This document shows positions 26,770 through 35,901 of a stretch of 64,000 bases of DNA, one piece after another. The stretch spans positions 1 through 64,000 of the forward strand of contig CBDDCQ010000002.1 in the NCBI GenBank assembly GCA_965226285.1. The letters run 5' to 3'. The translations under genes and the position numbers were made by a program. The first letter of the stretch is position 1; each line of letters opens with the position of its first letter. The notes beneath the pieces were generated by a model. It did no database searches. It was not told the DNA's origin and saw only the letters and a program-made list of their open reading frames with translations. The stretch comes from CBDDCQ01 sp965226285 (lineage in GTDB: Bacteria; Bacteroidota; Bacteroidia; Flavobacteriales; Ichthyobacteriaceae).

Positions 26770-28845
26770 TTAATACTCTAAACTTATCGCTAATCCACCT
26801 CCGCAAGCTAAATTAAAGGTAAGTTTAGTATTTTTTGTAATATTCATTTTTTCAATAGTGTAATCATTGGGATTTTTATCCCAATGGGCATTTTTATGAT
26901 CTTTGTAAATGGTTGCTTTGTAGGTATGTCCTTTCTCTAAGAAATTAAAATCAATAGTCATAGTTCTTTCTTGTTCATTGGTAATAGCTCCTAAGAACCA
27001 ATTTTTAGTTTTTCTTTCTTCTCTAGCAATGGTTACAAATTTCCCTATTTGTCCATTGATAACTTTGGTCTGTTCCCAATCAACACCTACATTTTTGATA
27101 AATTCAAAAGCGGAGTGGTTCTCATAGTTTTCGGGTAAATCGCAAGCCATTTGTACAGGGCTGTAGATAATTACATATAGAGCTAACTGATGAGCAAGAG
27201 TAGTGTTGATTTGGTTTTCTATTTTTTTGCCATTGAATACGATGTGTTTGTTAAGTTTAATTTTAAAAGCTCCGGGTGTAAAGTCTATGGGACCCGCAAG
27301 CATTCGGGTAAATACAATAGTGGGTAAATGGTTGGGAGGATTACCTCCATCTCTAGACCAAGCATTAAATTCTTGCCCTCTCAATCCCTCTCTAGATATG
27401 GCATTGGGATAAGTTCTTCTTATGCCTGTGGCTTTGATAGGTTCGTGTACATTTACTGCAATTTTATATTTGGCAGCCGTTTGGATTACTTTTCTATAAT
27501 GGTTCACCATCCATTGTCCATGGTGATATTCTCCCTTGGGAATGATAGTACCTACATATCCAGTTTTTACGACATTCATTTCGTGTTTTTTCATTAGCGC
27601 AAAGGCTTTTTCCATATTTTTCTCATAGCCCATAATATTGGAAGAGGTTTCGTGGTGCATCATAATTTGTACATTTTTAGATTTGGCGTAATCTACTACC
27701 TCTTGCAAGTTATAATCAGGAGATGATGTAACAAAATCAAATATATTGGTTCTGTTTTCTGCCCATATCCATCTTTCCCAACCCGTATTCCAACCCTCTA
27801 TGAGTACTGATTTGATACCATTCTTTGCAGCAAAATCTATATATTTTTTAGCATTTTTTGTCGTAGCTCCGTGCGGTGTTTCTTTATTGATAAACCAATT
27901 GGATTTATTCAGATGCATTTCCCACCAAATACCTATGTATTTATGAGGCTTAAACCAACTCATATCACCCAATTTATTAGGTTCGTTGAGATTTAGAATT
28001 AAATTGGAGGTAATCAATTTAGTAGGAGCGTCGGTTATTTGTATAGTTCGCCAGGGAGTTTTAAAAGGTAATTTTACTTTGGCTTTATATAAATATCTAT
28101 GAGAACTAACCAATTCACTTTTCATATTTAGCTTTTGGGTATCTACTCTTAGTGTCATTCCCGGATAATTGGTGAGGTTTGCCTCGTGAAAACTCATATA
28201 AATGTTATCTTTTGTTTGCATAGTAATAGGTGTATTTACAGCATTATAAGGTATATAACTTTGTGCTAGCCCATTATTTTTTTTAGAAAGTGCGTTTATT
28301 TTTGAAAGTTTGGTTTTATTGTATAAGTGTTCGTAAATGTCCCAGTCACCGGGTATCCACCAGCAAGTGTGATTTTTACCTAAATTAAATTCAGTATTTT
28401 CATCGGTAATAATGATGCTATCTCTACCTTTTTGTTTTTCAAATTCGTAACGAAAACCAATGCCATCATCATAGGCTCTAAGGTAAATATTTATATTTCT
28501 ATAAGGTTTTTCATTTTCTTTGAGTTTGATTAGCGTTTCGTTGTAGTGATTTTTGACCAGCCTTTGTTCTCCCCAAGGTAGTTCCCAAATATTGTTAAAA
28601 GTTTTTTGTGAAATATCTATAATTTTTAAATTGTTTTTTAGAGTCTTTTGATCTTTAAAGTCAAAACTTATCCGTGAAGTATCTATAAGTGTTTTACCTT
28701 TGTATTTTACCAAGTAAGAAATATTTTTATGATTAGTATAAAATTCTACTTTAATTTGTTTTGAGGGGGATACAATATGAATCTCTTTAGCTCTAACACA
28801 AGAAAGACAAATGAAAATAATAAATATATAGCTAAAAAATTTCAT
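26770..28845 (-). CDS. glycoside hydrolase family 97 alpha-glucosidase (SusB-like)
   Basis: GH97 enzymes hydrolyse alpha-glucosidic bonds of malto-oligosaccharides in the periplasm or outer membrane. I start at the ATG at 28845: it gives the signal peptide MKFFSYIFIIFICLSC, and the likely promoter at 28880-28887 would leave almost no leader for the ATG at 28866. The roughly 691-residue protein keeps the three glutamates of the inverting SusB subgroup: E399 (MMHHETSS), E468 (NVHEPIKA) and E492 (GLRGQEF), plus IGIWWEMHL near 304. No susC/susD pair is nearby, so it acts outside a polysaccharide-utilisation locus here. Confidence 0.93.
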   Translation of the reverse strand: MKFFSYIFIIFICLSCVRAKEIHIVSPSKQIKVEFYTNHKNISYLVKYKGKTLIDTSRISFDFKDQKTLKNNLKIIDISQKTFNNIWELPWGEQRLVKNHYNETLIKLKENEKPYRNINIYLRAYDDGIGFRYEFEKQKGRDSIIITDENTEFNLGKNHTCWWIPGDWDIYEHLYNKTKLSKINALSKKNNGLAQSYIPYNAVNTPITMQTKDNIYMSFHEANLTNYPGMTLRVDTQKLNMKSELVSSHRYLYKAKVKLPFKTPWRTIQITDAPTKLITSNLILNLNEPNKLGDMSWFKPHKYIGIWWEMHLNKSNWFINKETPHGATTKNAKKYIDFAAKNGIKSVLIEGWNTGWERWIWAENRTNIFDFVTSSPDYNLQEVVDYAKSKNVQIMMHHETSSNIMGYEKNMEKAFALMKKHEMNVVKTGYVGTIIPKGEYHHGQWMVNHYRKVIQTAAKYKIAVNVHEPIKATGIRRTYPNAISREGLRGQEFNAWSRDGGNPPNHLPTIVFTRMLAGPIDFTPGAFKIKLNKHIVFNGKKIENQINTTLAHQLALYVIIYSPVQMACDLPENYENHSAFEFIKNVGVDWEQTKVINGQIGKFVTIAREERKTKNWFLGAITNEQERTMTIDFNFLEKGHTYKATIYKDHKNAHWDKNPNDYTIEKMNITKNTKLTFNLACGGGLAISLEY

Positions 28846-28879
28846 AAGTAATATAGGTTTGATCATGTTGTTTTGTTTA

Positions 28880-28887
28880 CAAAATTA
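28880..28887 (-). promoter_or_regulatory. probable -7 promoter element of the GH97 gene
   Basis: The minus strand reads TAATTTTG, a TANNTTTG match. Transcription would start near 28873, which supports translation from 28845 rather than 28866. Confidence 0.4.
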
Positions 28888-28993
28888 ATTAAAATTTTAT
28901 TATTTAAAAATATATAACTTTTAAGTAAATCTATCTTCATTATTTAGAAAAGAGATATAAGAAATTAAATACAAGTTAATAATTTGTTTTATG

Positions 28994-29001
28994 TACTTTT
29001 G
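28994..29001 (+). promoter_or_regulatory. probable -7 promoter element of the trp operon
   Basis: TACTTTTG matches TANNTTTG, 21 bp before the trpD ATG. A start here would exclude the upstream in-frame TTG at 28984. No tryptophan-rich leader peptide or attenuator hairpin is visible. Confidence 0.45.
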
Positions 29002-29022
29002 TGCATTGGTAGTTGTATAAAA

Positions 29023-30009
29023 ATGAAAGAAATATTAAATTATCTATATGCTCAAAATACCTTTAGCAGGCAAAAGGCAAAAGAAGTACTTATAAACCTT
29101 GCTAAGGGGGAATATACTCATTCCGAAAAAGCATCTTTTCTTACCGTGTTCAATATGCGTAGTATTACGCTTAATGAATTGATGGGCTTTAGAGATGCAA
29201 TGTTTGAAATGTCTTTGCAAATAGATTTTTCAGATTTTAATACCGTAGATTTATGCGGTACGGGAGGAGATGGAAAAGATACGTTTAATATTTCTACATT
29301 ATCGTCTTTTGTGGTGGCAGGTGCAGGGGCAAAGGTGGCTAAGCACGGTAATTATGGCGTGTCTTCGTCCTGTGGTTCATCTAATCTTATAGAGGCTTTG
29401 GGGTATCGATTTACCAATGATGTAGAGGTATTAAAGCAACAAATAGATAAGGTAGGGATTTGTTTTTTGCATGCTCCACTGTTTCATCCTGCGATGAAAA
29501 ATATAGCTCCTGTGAGAAAAGAGTTAGGTGTAAAGACATTTTTCAATATGTTAGGTCCTATGGTGAACCCGAGTAATCCCAATAGTCAGGTAGTGGGCGT
29601 TTTTGACATGGAATTAGCTAGAATGTATCACTATATCTATCAACAAAGCCATAAAAATTATACCATATTACACAGTTTAGATGGATATGATGAAATTTCT
29701 TTAACGGGAGATTTTAAAATGTATAGCAATACAGAGGATAAGTTACTTTCTCCACAAGATTTAGGGTTTGAAACTCTAACACAAGAGCAACTTTATGGAG
29801 GGAGTGATGTAGCTTCTTCGGTAAAGATATTTAAAAATATCTTACAAGGTAAAGGTACAGAAGCTCAAAATAATGCAGTGATAGCTAATTCTGGGGTGGC
29901 AATTAAAACTGTAAAAAATATCTCTATAGATCAAGCTATAGAAGAGGCTAAAAGTTCATTATTGGGAGGTAAGGCAAAACGAGTATGGATTGACTTATTA
30001 GAGTTGTAA
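29023..30009 (+). CDS. trpD: anthranilate phosphoribosyltransferase
   Basis: TrpD joins anthranilate and PRPP to phosphoribosyl-anthranilate, step two of tryptophan synthesis. The ATG at 29023 gives the normal N-terminus MKEILNYLY and a 328-residue protein. The PRPP loop CGTGGDGKDTFNIST lies at 78-92 and KHGNYGVSSSCGSSN at 107-121. It is the first gene of the trp cluster seen here; trpE and trpG, which often precede it in flavobacteria, are absent, and the next gene upstream is divergent. Confidence 0.95.
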   Translation: MKEILNYLYAQNTFSRQKAKEVLINLAKGEYTHSEKASFLTVFNMRSITLNELMGFRDAMFEMSLQIDFSDFNTVDLCGTGGDGKDTFNISTLSSFVVAGAGAKVAKHGNYGVSSSCGSSNLIEALGYRFTNDVEVLKQQIDKVGICFLHAPLFHPAMKNIAPVRKELGVKTFFNMLGPMVNPSNPNSQVVGVFDMELARMYHYIYQQSHKNYTILHSLDGYDEISLTGDFKMYSNTEDKLLSPQDLGFETLTQEQLYGGSDVASSVKIFKNILQGKGTEAQNNAVIANSGVAIKTVKNISIDQAIEEAKSSLLGGKAKRVWIDLLEL

Positions 30010-30043
30010 AAATGTTTCAATAAGAAACTTAGGCTATAAAGTT

Positions 30044-30115
30044 ATGAAATCACTAAACGATTATTTAGAGGAAATTGATTTGTTATTGTCAAAGGTGATG
30101 AGCAATCAAGAGTAG
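30044..30115 (+). CDS. possible 23-residue peptide between trpD and trpC
   Basis: ATG at 30044 opens MKSLNDYLEEIDLLLSKVMS then NQE. It is amphipathic and helix-forming but matches no family I know and has no clear leader. It fills most of the 137-bp gap between trpD and trpC, so chance is quite possible. Confidence 0.15.
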   Translation: MKSLNDYLEEIDLLLSKVMSNQE

Positions 30116-30146
30116 AATATTAAAACATATTGCAAAACGAAAAATA

Positions 30147-30926
30147 GTGGATATATTAGATAAAATTAAACATCAAAAATTCAAAGAGATAAAACAAACC
30201 AAAGAGAAATACCCTGTTCGCATTTTAGAAAAACAGAAGTATTTTAGTAGGCTTACGCATTCTATAGTAGAGTATATCCAAAGAGATGATAGAACCGGTA
30301 TTATCGCAGAATTTAAAAGGCAATCACCATCTAAGGGCATTATCAATGCCATAGCAAAAGTACAAACTGTTACGCTGGGGTATAATCAAAATGGAGCATC
30401 TGGACTTTCGGTACTTACTGATGCAGCATTTTTTGGTGGTAAAAATGACGATTTAATAAAAACAAGGGAAGTAAATGAAATTCCTATTTTAAAGAAGGAT
30501 TTTATAGTAGATGAATATCAAATTATAGAGGCAAAGTCACTAGGAGCTGATGTAATTTTACTTATTGCGGAGTGCTTGACCAAGGAGCAAGTAAAATCTT
30601 ATGCAGGTTTGGCTAAGTCTTTGGGTATGGAAGTGTTGATGGAATTACATACGGAGCAAGAACTTACCAAACTTTGTTATGATTTGGATTTGGTGGGGGT
30701 AAACAACAGAAATTTAAAGACTTTTGAAGTAACTGTAAGTACTTCGGTAGATTTATTTCACAAAATACCTGATGACTTTGTAAAAATTTCTGAAAGTGGT
30801 ATAAATGACCCTAATACCATTCAAATGCTCAAAGAGATAGGTTTCGAAGGTTTTTTGATAGGAGAAAATTTTATGAAAACAGATGACCCTGTGCAAGCGT
30901 TTAAGAGGTTTGTAAGTGAAATATAA
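30147..30926 (+). CDS. trpC: indole-3-glycerol phosphate synthase
   Basis: TrpC closes the indole ring of CdRP to give indole-3-glycerol phosphate. The 259-residue TIM barrel carries the catalytic set: E55 and K57 in IAEFKRQSPSKG, K in PILKKDFIVDEYQI, E in LLIAEC, N in GVNNRNL and S in ISESGI. The start is GTG at 30147. In a normal operon trpF would follow at once; here trpF lies 7.3 kb downstream, beyond a restriction island. Confidence 0.95.
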   Translation: MDILDKIKHQKFKEIKQTKEKYPVRILEKQKYFSRLTHSIVEYIQRDDRTGIIAEFKRQSPSKGIINAIAKVQTVTLGYNQNGASGLSVLTDAAFFGGKNDDLIKTREVNEIPILKKDFIVDEYQIIEAKSLGADVILLIAECLTKEQVKSYAGLAKSLGMEVLMELHTEQELTKLCYDLDLVGVNNRNLKTFEVTVSTSVDLFHKIPDDFVKISESGINDPNTIQMLKEIGFEGFLIGENFMKTDDPVQAFKRFVSEI

Positions 30927-31029
30927 AAATTTAAATCAGTGAAGCTCTTAAAAAATTAGGTTATAATTTTAATAAAATTTATATATTTTTGTGATTAATT
31001 TGTTCACAATTTGACTGAAATTAACATGT

Positions 31030-31170
31030 ATGATCACTAAAGAAAATCTCAAAGAAATATTAAGATATTTAAGTTTTACAGAAAAACAAAATATTTTCAT
31101 CAAAACCATTGGCGAAGCGATTTTAAAAGTAGATTTTGAAAAACGAGCAAATCATTTATCCAGAAGATAA
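31030..31170 (+). pseudogene. true N-terminus of the BcgI-like protein, frameshifted
   Basis: ATG at 31030 reads MITKENLKEILRYLSFTEKQ, then IFIKTIGEAILKVDFE, the usual start of this nuclease-methylase family. One extra A in the run at 31137-31141 throws the frame, which then stops at 31168. Removing that base joins it to NEQIIYPEDKGL of the next open frame. Confidence 0.7.
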
Positions 31171-33757
31171 AGGTTTAAAAGTTAATGAACGGCAAACTTG
31201 TAATTTTTCACAGAATGAAAATTTTGTCGTCTTTGAATGCGTGCACAGGCTTTTAGAAAAAGGTTATAAGCCTGAGCATTTAGAGATAGAACCTAAATGG
31301 AAGGTGGGACGTGGTGCCAGTGGTGGCAGAGCAGATATTTTAGTCAAAAACAAAGAAGGACATCCTTTGCTTTTGATTGAATGTAAAACGGCTGGAACAG
31401 AGTTTAGCAAAGCGTGGAATAAGACTTTACAAGATGGCGATCAACTCTTTTCTTATGCGCAACAAATTCCACAAACTAAATTCCTTTGTTTGTATGCAAG
31501 TGATTTTCAAAATAATGATATGCACATAGAGCAAAGGATTATTTCACACCAAGATAATGAAAAAATTTTAGCAGATAATCTTCAACTACGCTCTTATGAA
31601 AAAGCAAAAGATGTTCAAAATCGTTTTAAGGTTTGGAATGAAACTTACAAGAGAGAATATACTCAAAAAGGTATCTTTGAACAGAGCATTCAACCCTATA
31701 ATATTGGTAAAAATAAATACACTTTAAAGGAAGATACTGACCCCATTGGTGCTATTGACCAAGAGGGAAAATACCATGAGTTTAGAACTATTTTGAGACA
31801 GCACAATATTGCCAGAAGAGAAACTGCTTTTGAAGTTTTAGTGAATTTGTTTTTATCCAAAATAGTAGATGAACAAGAGAACCAAAGTGACCTTCAATTT
31901 TATTGGAAAGGTTTAGCTTATGACAATTATTTTGATTTTGTAGATAGATTGCAAAACCTTTACAGAAGGGGCATGGATAAATTTTTAGCAGAGGAAATTA
32001 CTTATATTAGTAATGAACAAATAGACAGTGCTTTTTGGGCGGTTAAAAATGATAAAAATGCTACCAAAAAACAGATTCAAAAATACTTTAGGCAACTAAA
32101 GTTTTTCACCAATTCTGCTTTTTCGTTCATAGATACACACAATGAAAAACTCTTTCATAAAAATGTAAAAGTGCTTTTAGAAGTTGTGCAAATGTGGCAG
32201 GGTTTAAGATTGAAAACAGAGCAGCAAAATCAATTCATTGGGGATATGTTTGAATACTTTTTAGATAATAGTATCAAACAAAGCAATGGACAGTTTTTTA
32301 CTCCTTTACCTATTTGTAAATTTATTGTTTCCGCTCTACCTTTGAAATCAAAAATTATCCAACATAAAGACCCTTTAAAAATGATAGATTTTGCTTGTGG
32401 TTCAGGGCATTTTTTAAATGAATATGCTCACCAAATCAAATCTATCATAGAAGAGGCAAATTTAGTAAGCGAAGTAAAAGAAAAAAAGAGACATTTAGAA
32501 GATTATTATCAAAACATTACAGGAATAGAAAAAGAAGACCGTTTAGCTAAGGTTTCTAAAGTGGCTGCTTTTATGTATGGACAGGAGCAAATCAATATTT
32601 TAGATATTGATGCCCTATGCAAAAAACAGGAATTAAAACCAGAGATTTATGATGTTTTAGTAGCTAATCCTCCTTTTGCAGTGGATGGCTTTTTACAAAC
32701 GCTAAGCGATGAAGATAAAAAACAATTTGAACTGATCAAAGTAACAGGTGCAACCAGCGAAACCAATACCATTCAATGCTTTTTTTTAGAGCGACTTTGT
32801 CATTTGATGGCACCCAATGGAGTAGTGGGGGTTATTGTGCCCTCTAGCATTTTGTCCAATAGTGATAAGGTGCATATCAAAACCCGTGAACTTCTTTTAC
32901 AATATTTTAATATTTTTAGTATTACTCAATTTGGCAGTGGCACTTTTGGAAAAACAGGAACGAATACTGTGGTTTTGTTCTTGAAAAGAAGAAACAAAAA
33001 ACCAGAAGAAGCAGAGCATTACGAATATAGATCAGATGATTTTTTTGAAGGAGATAGAGAACAAGACATTTATCAAGATGAGCATTTTGTAAAGGCTTAT
33101 TGCAGGCATACTGAAGTGGATTATAACCTTTATAAAAACCTTTTTAGTTGTAATGATGCCCACAAAATAAAAGAACTTTTAGCGCAAGAAATGTTTAAAG
33201 ATTACAAAAAAGAGTTTGATAAATTAGCAGAGATTAAAAAGCTAAAAAATAGGTTGAAAAATCAAAGCGAGGAGGAACAACAAAAACAATTAGGTAGAAA
33301 ACTCATAAACTATTTGCAAAACAAAGAAAAAGATAAATTGTATTATTTTATTTTGACTTACAATCAGAAGGTTTTAATTGTCAATGCTCCTCGTTCTCAT
33401 AGAGAAAATAAGCAATTTTTAGGTTATGAGTGGAGTAGTAGCAAAGGAAAAGAAGGGATAAAATACAATGGAGGCAATACAGTAAATGAAATCATTACGC
33501 CACTTTTTAATCCTAAAGATTTAAATGATAAAACTAAAATCAATACTGCTATAAAGCAGCATTTTAATGGTCAAATCATCAATCCTTTACCTCAGCATTG
33601 CCAATATGCTCATCTTTGCGATATGTTGGATTTTTCAAGAGTTAATTTTGATAAAACGATAAGTTTAAATCCTAAAATTAGTCATGAGGTAAAAAGTAGG
33701 TGGGAGATTGGTCAGGTTAGGAGAGGTTTGTCATCAAGAATTAGGTTTAAAAGATAG
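31136..33757 (+). CDS. BcgI-like restriction-modification protein (nuclease plus N6-adenine methylase)
   Basis: The 873-residue frame combines two activities. A PD-(D/E)XK-type nuclease lies at the N-terminus (GGRADILV with D67, and IECK with E82 and K84), as in HsdR_N domains. An HsdM-type adenine methylase follows (DFACGSGHFL from residue 418, NPPF at 511-514). This is the arrangement of type IIB/IIG enzymes such as BcgI-A, which cut and methylate under direction of a target-recognition protein. Homologues normally continue after DFSRVNFDKTISLNPK into recognition domains; here it stops soon after KSRWEIGQV. The N-terminal 35 codons are in another frame (31030-31170). Both ends are thus damaged. 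Confidence 0.85.
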   Translation: MKNEQIIYPEDKGLKVNERQTCNFSQNENFVVFECVHRLLEKGYKPEHLEIEPKWKVGRGASGGRADILVKNKEGHPLLLIECKTAGTEFSKAWNKTLQDGDQLFSYAQQIPQTKFLCLYASDFQNNDMHIEQRIISHQDNEKILADNLQLRSYEKAKDVQNRFKVWNETYKREYTQKGIFEQSIQPYNIGKNKYTLKEDTDPIGAIDQEGKYHEFRTILRQHNIARRETAFEVLVNLFLSKIVDEQENQSDLQFYWKGLAYDNYFDFVDRLQNLYRRGMDKFLAEEITYISNEQIDSAFWAVKNDKNATKKQIQKYFRQLKFFTNSAFSFIDTHNEKLFHKNVKVLLEVVQMWQGLRLKTEQQNQFIGDMFEYFLDNSIKQSNGQFFTPLPICKFIVSALPLKSKIIQHKDPLKMIDFACGSGHFLNEYAHQIKSIIEEANLVSEVKEKKRHLEDYYQNITGIEKEDRLAKVSKVAAFMYGQEQINILDIDALCKKQELKPEIYDVLVANPPFAVDGFLQTLSDEDKKQFELIKVTGATSETNTIQCFFLERLCHLMAPNGVVGVIVPSSILSNSDKVHIKTRELLLQYFNIFSITQFGSGTFGKTGTNTVVLFLKRRNKKPEEAEHYEYRSDDFFEGDREQDIYQDEHFVKAYCRHTEVDYNLYKNLFSCNDAHKIKELLAQEMFKDYKKEFDKLAEIKKLKNRLKNQSEEEQQKQLGRKLINYLQNKEKDKLYYFILTYNQKVLIVNAPRSHRENKQFLGYEWSSSKGKEGIKYNGGNTVNEIITPLFNPKDLNDKTKINTAIKQHFNGQIINPLPQHCQYAHLCDMLDFSRVNFDKTISLNPKISHEVKSRWEIGQVRRGLSSRIRFKR

Positions 33758-34050
33758 TTAGAAGGACTGAACAATTATCTTGAAAATAGAGCAAAAAGAT
33801 ATTTTAAAGAATGGCAAAACAACCTGTTATAACACAAGAAAACAGATATTGACTGTGATTTCTGGATATGAATAGTTCATACAAAAGTTATTGATGACTA
33901 ATATCAACACTAAGACCTATTTTTGGAGCGATCACTAGTTGCTACTTTTAAATATGTAGATGTTTCCAATGCTTTATTCGTGGAGCAGATGGTACGCAAT
34001 TGATTAAAAATCTGTATAAAGTTTTAAACTACTGCCAAAATATTTTTTGA
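33758..34050 (+). pseudogene. decayed first target-recognition domain
   Basis: No frame is open across this 293-bp stretch, but a fragment such as CFIRGADGTQLIKNLYKV (starting near 33970) is protein-like and resembles parts of type I specificity domains. Position between the methylase and a recognisable second recognition domain supports a degraded domain rather than true intergenic DNA. Confidence 0.4.
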
Positions 34051-34836
34051 TTATTTATCTCAAATGTTTCTGAAATTACAAACGAAGTATCCCAATATGC
34101 AAAGGCATTTGAGGATATATTATCTTTTAAAATTCCCTTCCCTCCTTTAGAAGTTCAGCAAAAAATAGTAACGGAATGCGAAGCCATAGACCAAGAAGTA
34201 ATACAAGCACAACAAAAAATAAGCACTTGTAAAAGTGAAATTGAAAAAGAAGTGCAAGCGGTGGTGAATGGTGGGTATGAGATGAAACAGTTGGGGGATT
34301 TTGCAGAAATCAAAAGTGGAGGGACACCATCAAGAAAAATTAAAGAATATTGGAATAATGGAAATATTATTTGGTTAAAATCTGAAGTATGTAAAAATAA
34401 AATTATTTATGATAATGATGATTATGAAAAAATAACAGAAGAGGGTCTAAAAAATTCTAATGCGAAATGGTTTGATAAGAATATTACTTTAATTGCTTTA
34501 GTTGGGGCTACCAAAGGTAAAACAGGATTTTTAAAATTTAAAGCAACGACTAATCAAAATATTGCAGGAATTAAATCAATTAATAATAATTTATTAAACT
34601 ACTATATTTTTATTTATTTGCAATTTTCTTATGAAGAAATTATAAAAGATTTGTCACAGTATGACATGCTCAATTTGAATCATATAAAAAATATCAAAAT
34701 CCCCTTTCCAGCTTTAGATATTCAAAAAGAATTAGTCCAAAAAGTAGAACAGTTAGAACAAAAAATAAATGCTGCTCAAAGTATTTTAGATGGAGCAAGT
34801 AATAGGAAGGAAAGGGTTTTGGAAAGGGAGTTGTGA
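34051..34836 (+). CDS. type I/IIB specificity subunit fragment
   Basis: The frame is open from 34051, with the first permitted start a GTG at 34252. It first encodes the end of one half-subunit (FKIPFPPLEVQQKIVTECEA) and a coiled coil. A complete second recognition domain follows (MKQLGDFAEIKSGGTPSRK, then IKIPFPALDIQKELVQKVEQ) and a closing coiled coil. This is the classic HsdS half. If the 34252 start is used, a 194-residue one-domain protein results, which could work as a dimer. Its last 72 bp are repeated at 36315-36386. Confidence 0.7.
   Translation, partial: LFISNVSEITNEVSQYAKAFEDILSFKIPFPPLEVQQKIVTECEAIDQEVIQAQQKISTCKSEIEKEVQAVVNGGYEMKQLGDFAEIKSGGTPSRKIKEYWNNGNIIWLKSEVCKNKIIYDNDDYEKITEEGLKNSNAKWFDKNITLIALVGATKGKTGFLKFKATTNQNIAGIKSINNNLLNYYIFIYLQFSYEEIIKDLSQYDMLNLNHIKNIKIPFPALDIQKELVQKVEQLEQKINAAQSILDGASNRKERVLEREL
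34763..34834 (+). repeat. 72-bp direct repeat, left copy
   Basis: This copy forms the 3' end of the specificity gene, from AAATAAATGCTGCTCAAAG to GGAAAGGGAGTTGT. It matches 36315-36386 at 71 of 72 positions (G34789 against C36341). The two copies bracket the HipT/HipS-like genes. Confidence 0.92.
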
Positions 34837-34885
34837 AAATGGAAAGATTTAAAAATAAAATTGTAATTTTGAATAAAATATTTTT

Positions 34886-35257
34886 ATGGCTAAAAAATAT
34901 AATTCAAAAAATAAATTAGAGGTAATAAAACCTAAACAAAATTCAGGTGATATTGTAGATTTAAATAATTTTCCTATTTGTCATTCTAAACATTTCAAAA
35001 TTATTGATATCGATCTTGATGGAGCCGCTCCCAAACAAGTTATTAGACTATACAGGTATAAAAAAGGAAAACGATTAATTGATAGACAAAGACAATGGAA
35101 TATTTACATTGTCAAAACAGGGCATAAAAATTATCCTATAGAATCAATCACAGAACAAATGTTTACTGATATAGGAAAATGTTTACATTTGAATATAGCA
35201 GATACTTTTTTAGAAATATACTCTAATCAATTAAAAATAGCAAGTAAATATTTTTAA
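34886..35257 (+). CDS. HipA-like kinase (HipT type), N-terminal part before an in-frame stop
   Basis: The 123-residue frame is the N-lobe of a HipA/CtkA-type protein kinase: NIYIVKTGHKNYP contains the candidate ATP-binding lysine and ITEQMFTDIGKCLHL the paired glutamate. It ends at TAA (35255-35257) directly before AAAAAAGGGG. The same frame continues without another stop to 35899, so one T-to-A change (TTA to TAA) would explain the break. The gene is probably inactivated, unless the stop is read through or wrong. Base composition is AT-rich, like the rest of the island. Confidence 0.6.
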   Translation: MAKKYNSKNKLEVIKPKQNSGDIVDLNNFPICHSKHFKIIDIDLDGAAPKQVIRLYRYKKGKRLIDRQRQWNIYIVKTGHKNYPIESITEQMFTDIGKCLHLNIADTFLEIYSNQLKIASKYF

Positions 35258-35899
35258 AAAAAAGGGGAAAAATTAGTCAAAGGTGTTGAAATTTATGGTG
35301 AGTATTTAAAAGATAAGCAACTTGTAGAAGAAATAGAAGAACAAGGGCAATCTCAAGAATTGATTACAATTCAATTTACTTATGATAGTCTAAAAGATAA
35401 ATATAAAAATGGTCAAAAAATTTTTAATGAATACATTAAACTATTAATTTTTGATGCTTTAGTTGGTAATAATGATAGGCACTTTTATAATTGGGGAGTA
35501 ATAGAAACAAAAAATAAGAAAAAAGGGGTAGAATATAAATTTTCACCTATTTATGATACATCAAGAGGAATATTATGGAATATACAAGAATTAAGTTTAA
35601 ATAAATATATAGAGGATTCAAAAATGGAAAGCTATATAAAAAAATCTCAAACCAAAACTTCTTATTATGGTAAAAAAGAAAATCACTTTGAACTAATAGA
35701 AAATATTTGGAAAAATAAAGAAGATTTTGAAATAGATAATATATTATTTACTAATATTATTAACTATAAAAAATTAGATATTATAAATCAAATGTTAGAT
35801 AATAAATACAAACATATTTTATCAGATTTAAGGTTTCTATTGATAAAAAAATGCTTAAAAAAAAGATTTGAAGAAATACTAAAAATAATAACTAATTAG
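35258..35899 (+). CDS. HipA-like kinase (HipT type), catalytic part
   Basis: After the in-frame TAA the frame resumes as KKGEKLVKGVEIYGEYL. The first usable start is near 35360. It contains the HipA-family catalytic loop FDALVGNNDRHFYNWGVI and the DFG-like FSPIYDTSRG, so the C-lobe is complete (about 214 residues). HipT is the toxin of HipBST modules, phosphorylating tryptophanyl-tRNA synthetase in E. coli O127. This target is not implied here, although the location inside a trp operon is notable. The next gene looks like HipS. Confidence 0.6.
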   Translation, partial: KKGEKLVKGVEIYGEYLKDKQLVEEIEEQGQSQELITIQFTYDSLKDKYKNGQKIFNEYIKLLIFDALVGNNDRHFYNWGVIETKNKKKGVEYKFSPIYDTSRGILWNIQELSLNKYIEDSKMESYIKKSQTKTSYYGKKENHFELIENIWKNKEDFEIDNILFTNIINYKKLDIINQMLDNKYKHILSDLRFLLIKKCLKKRFEEILKIITN

Positions 35900-35901
35900 C
35901 A

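Noticed and set aside
28984..29022. TTG start 13 codons before trpD
   Set aside because: The likely promoter box at 28994-29001 lies inside it, and the ATG at 29023 gives the family's usual N-terminus.
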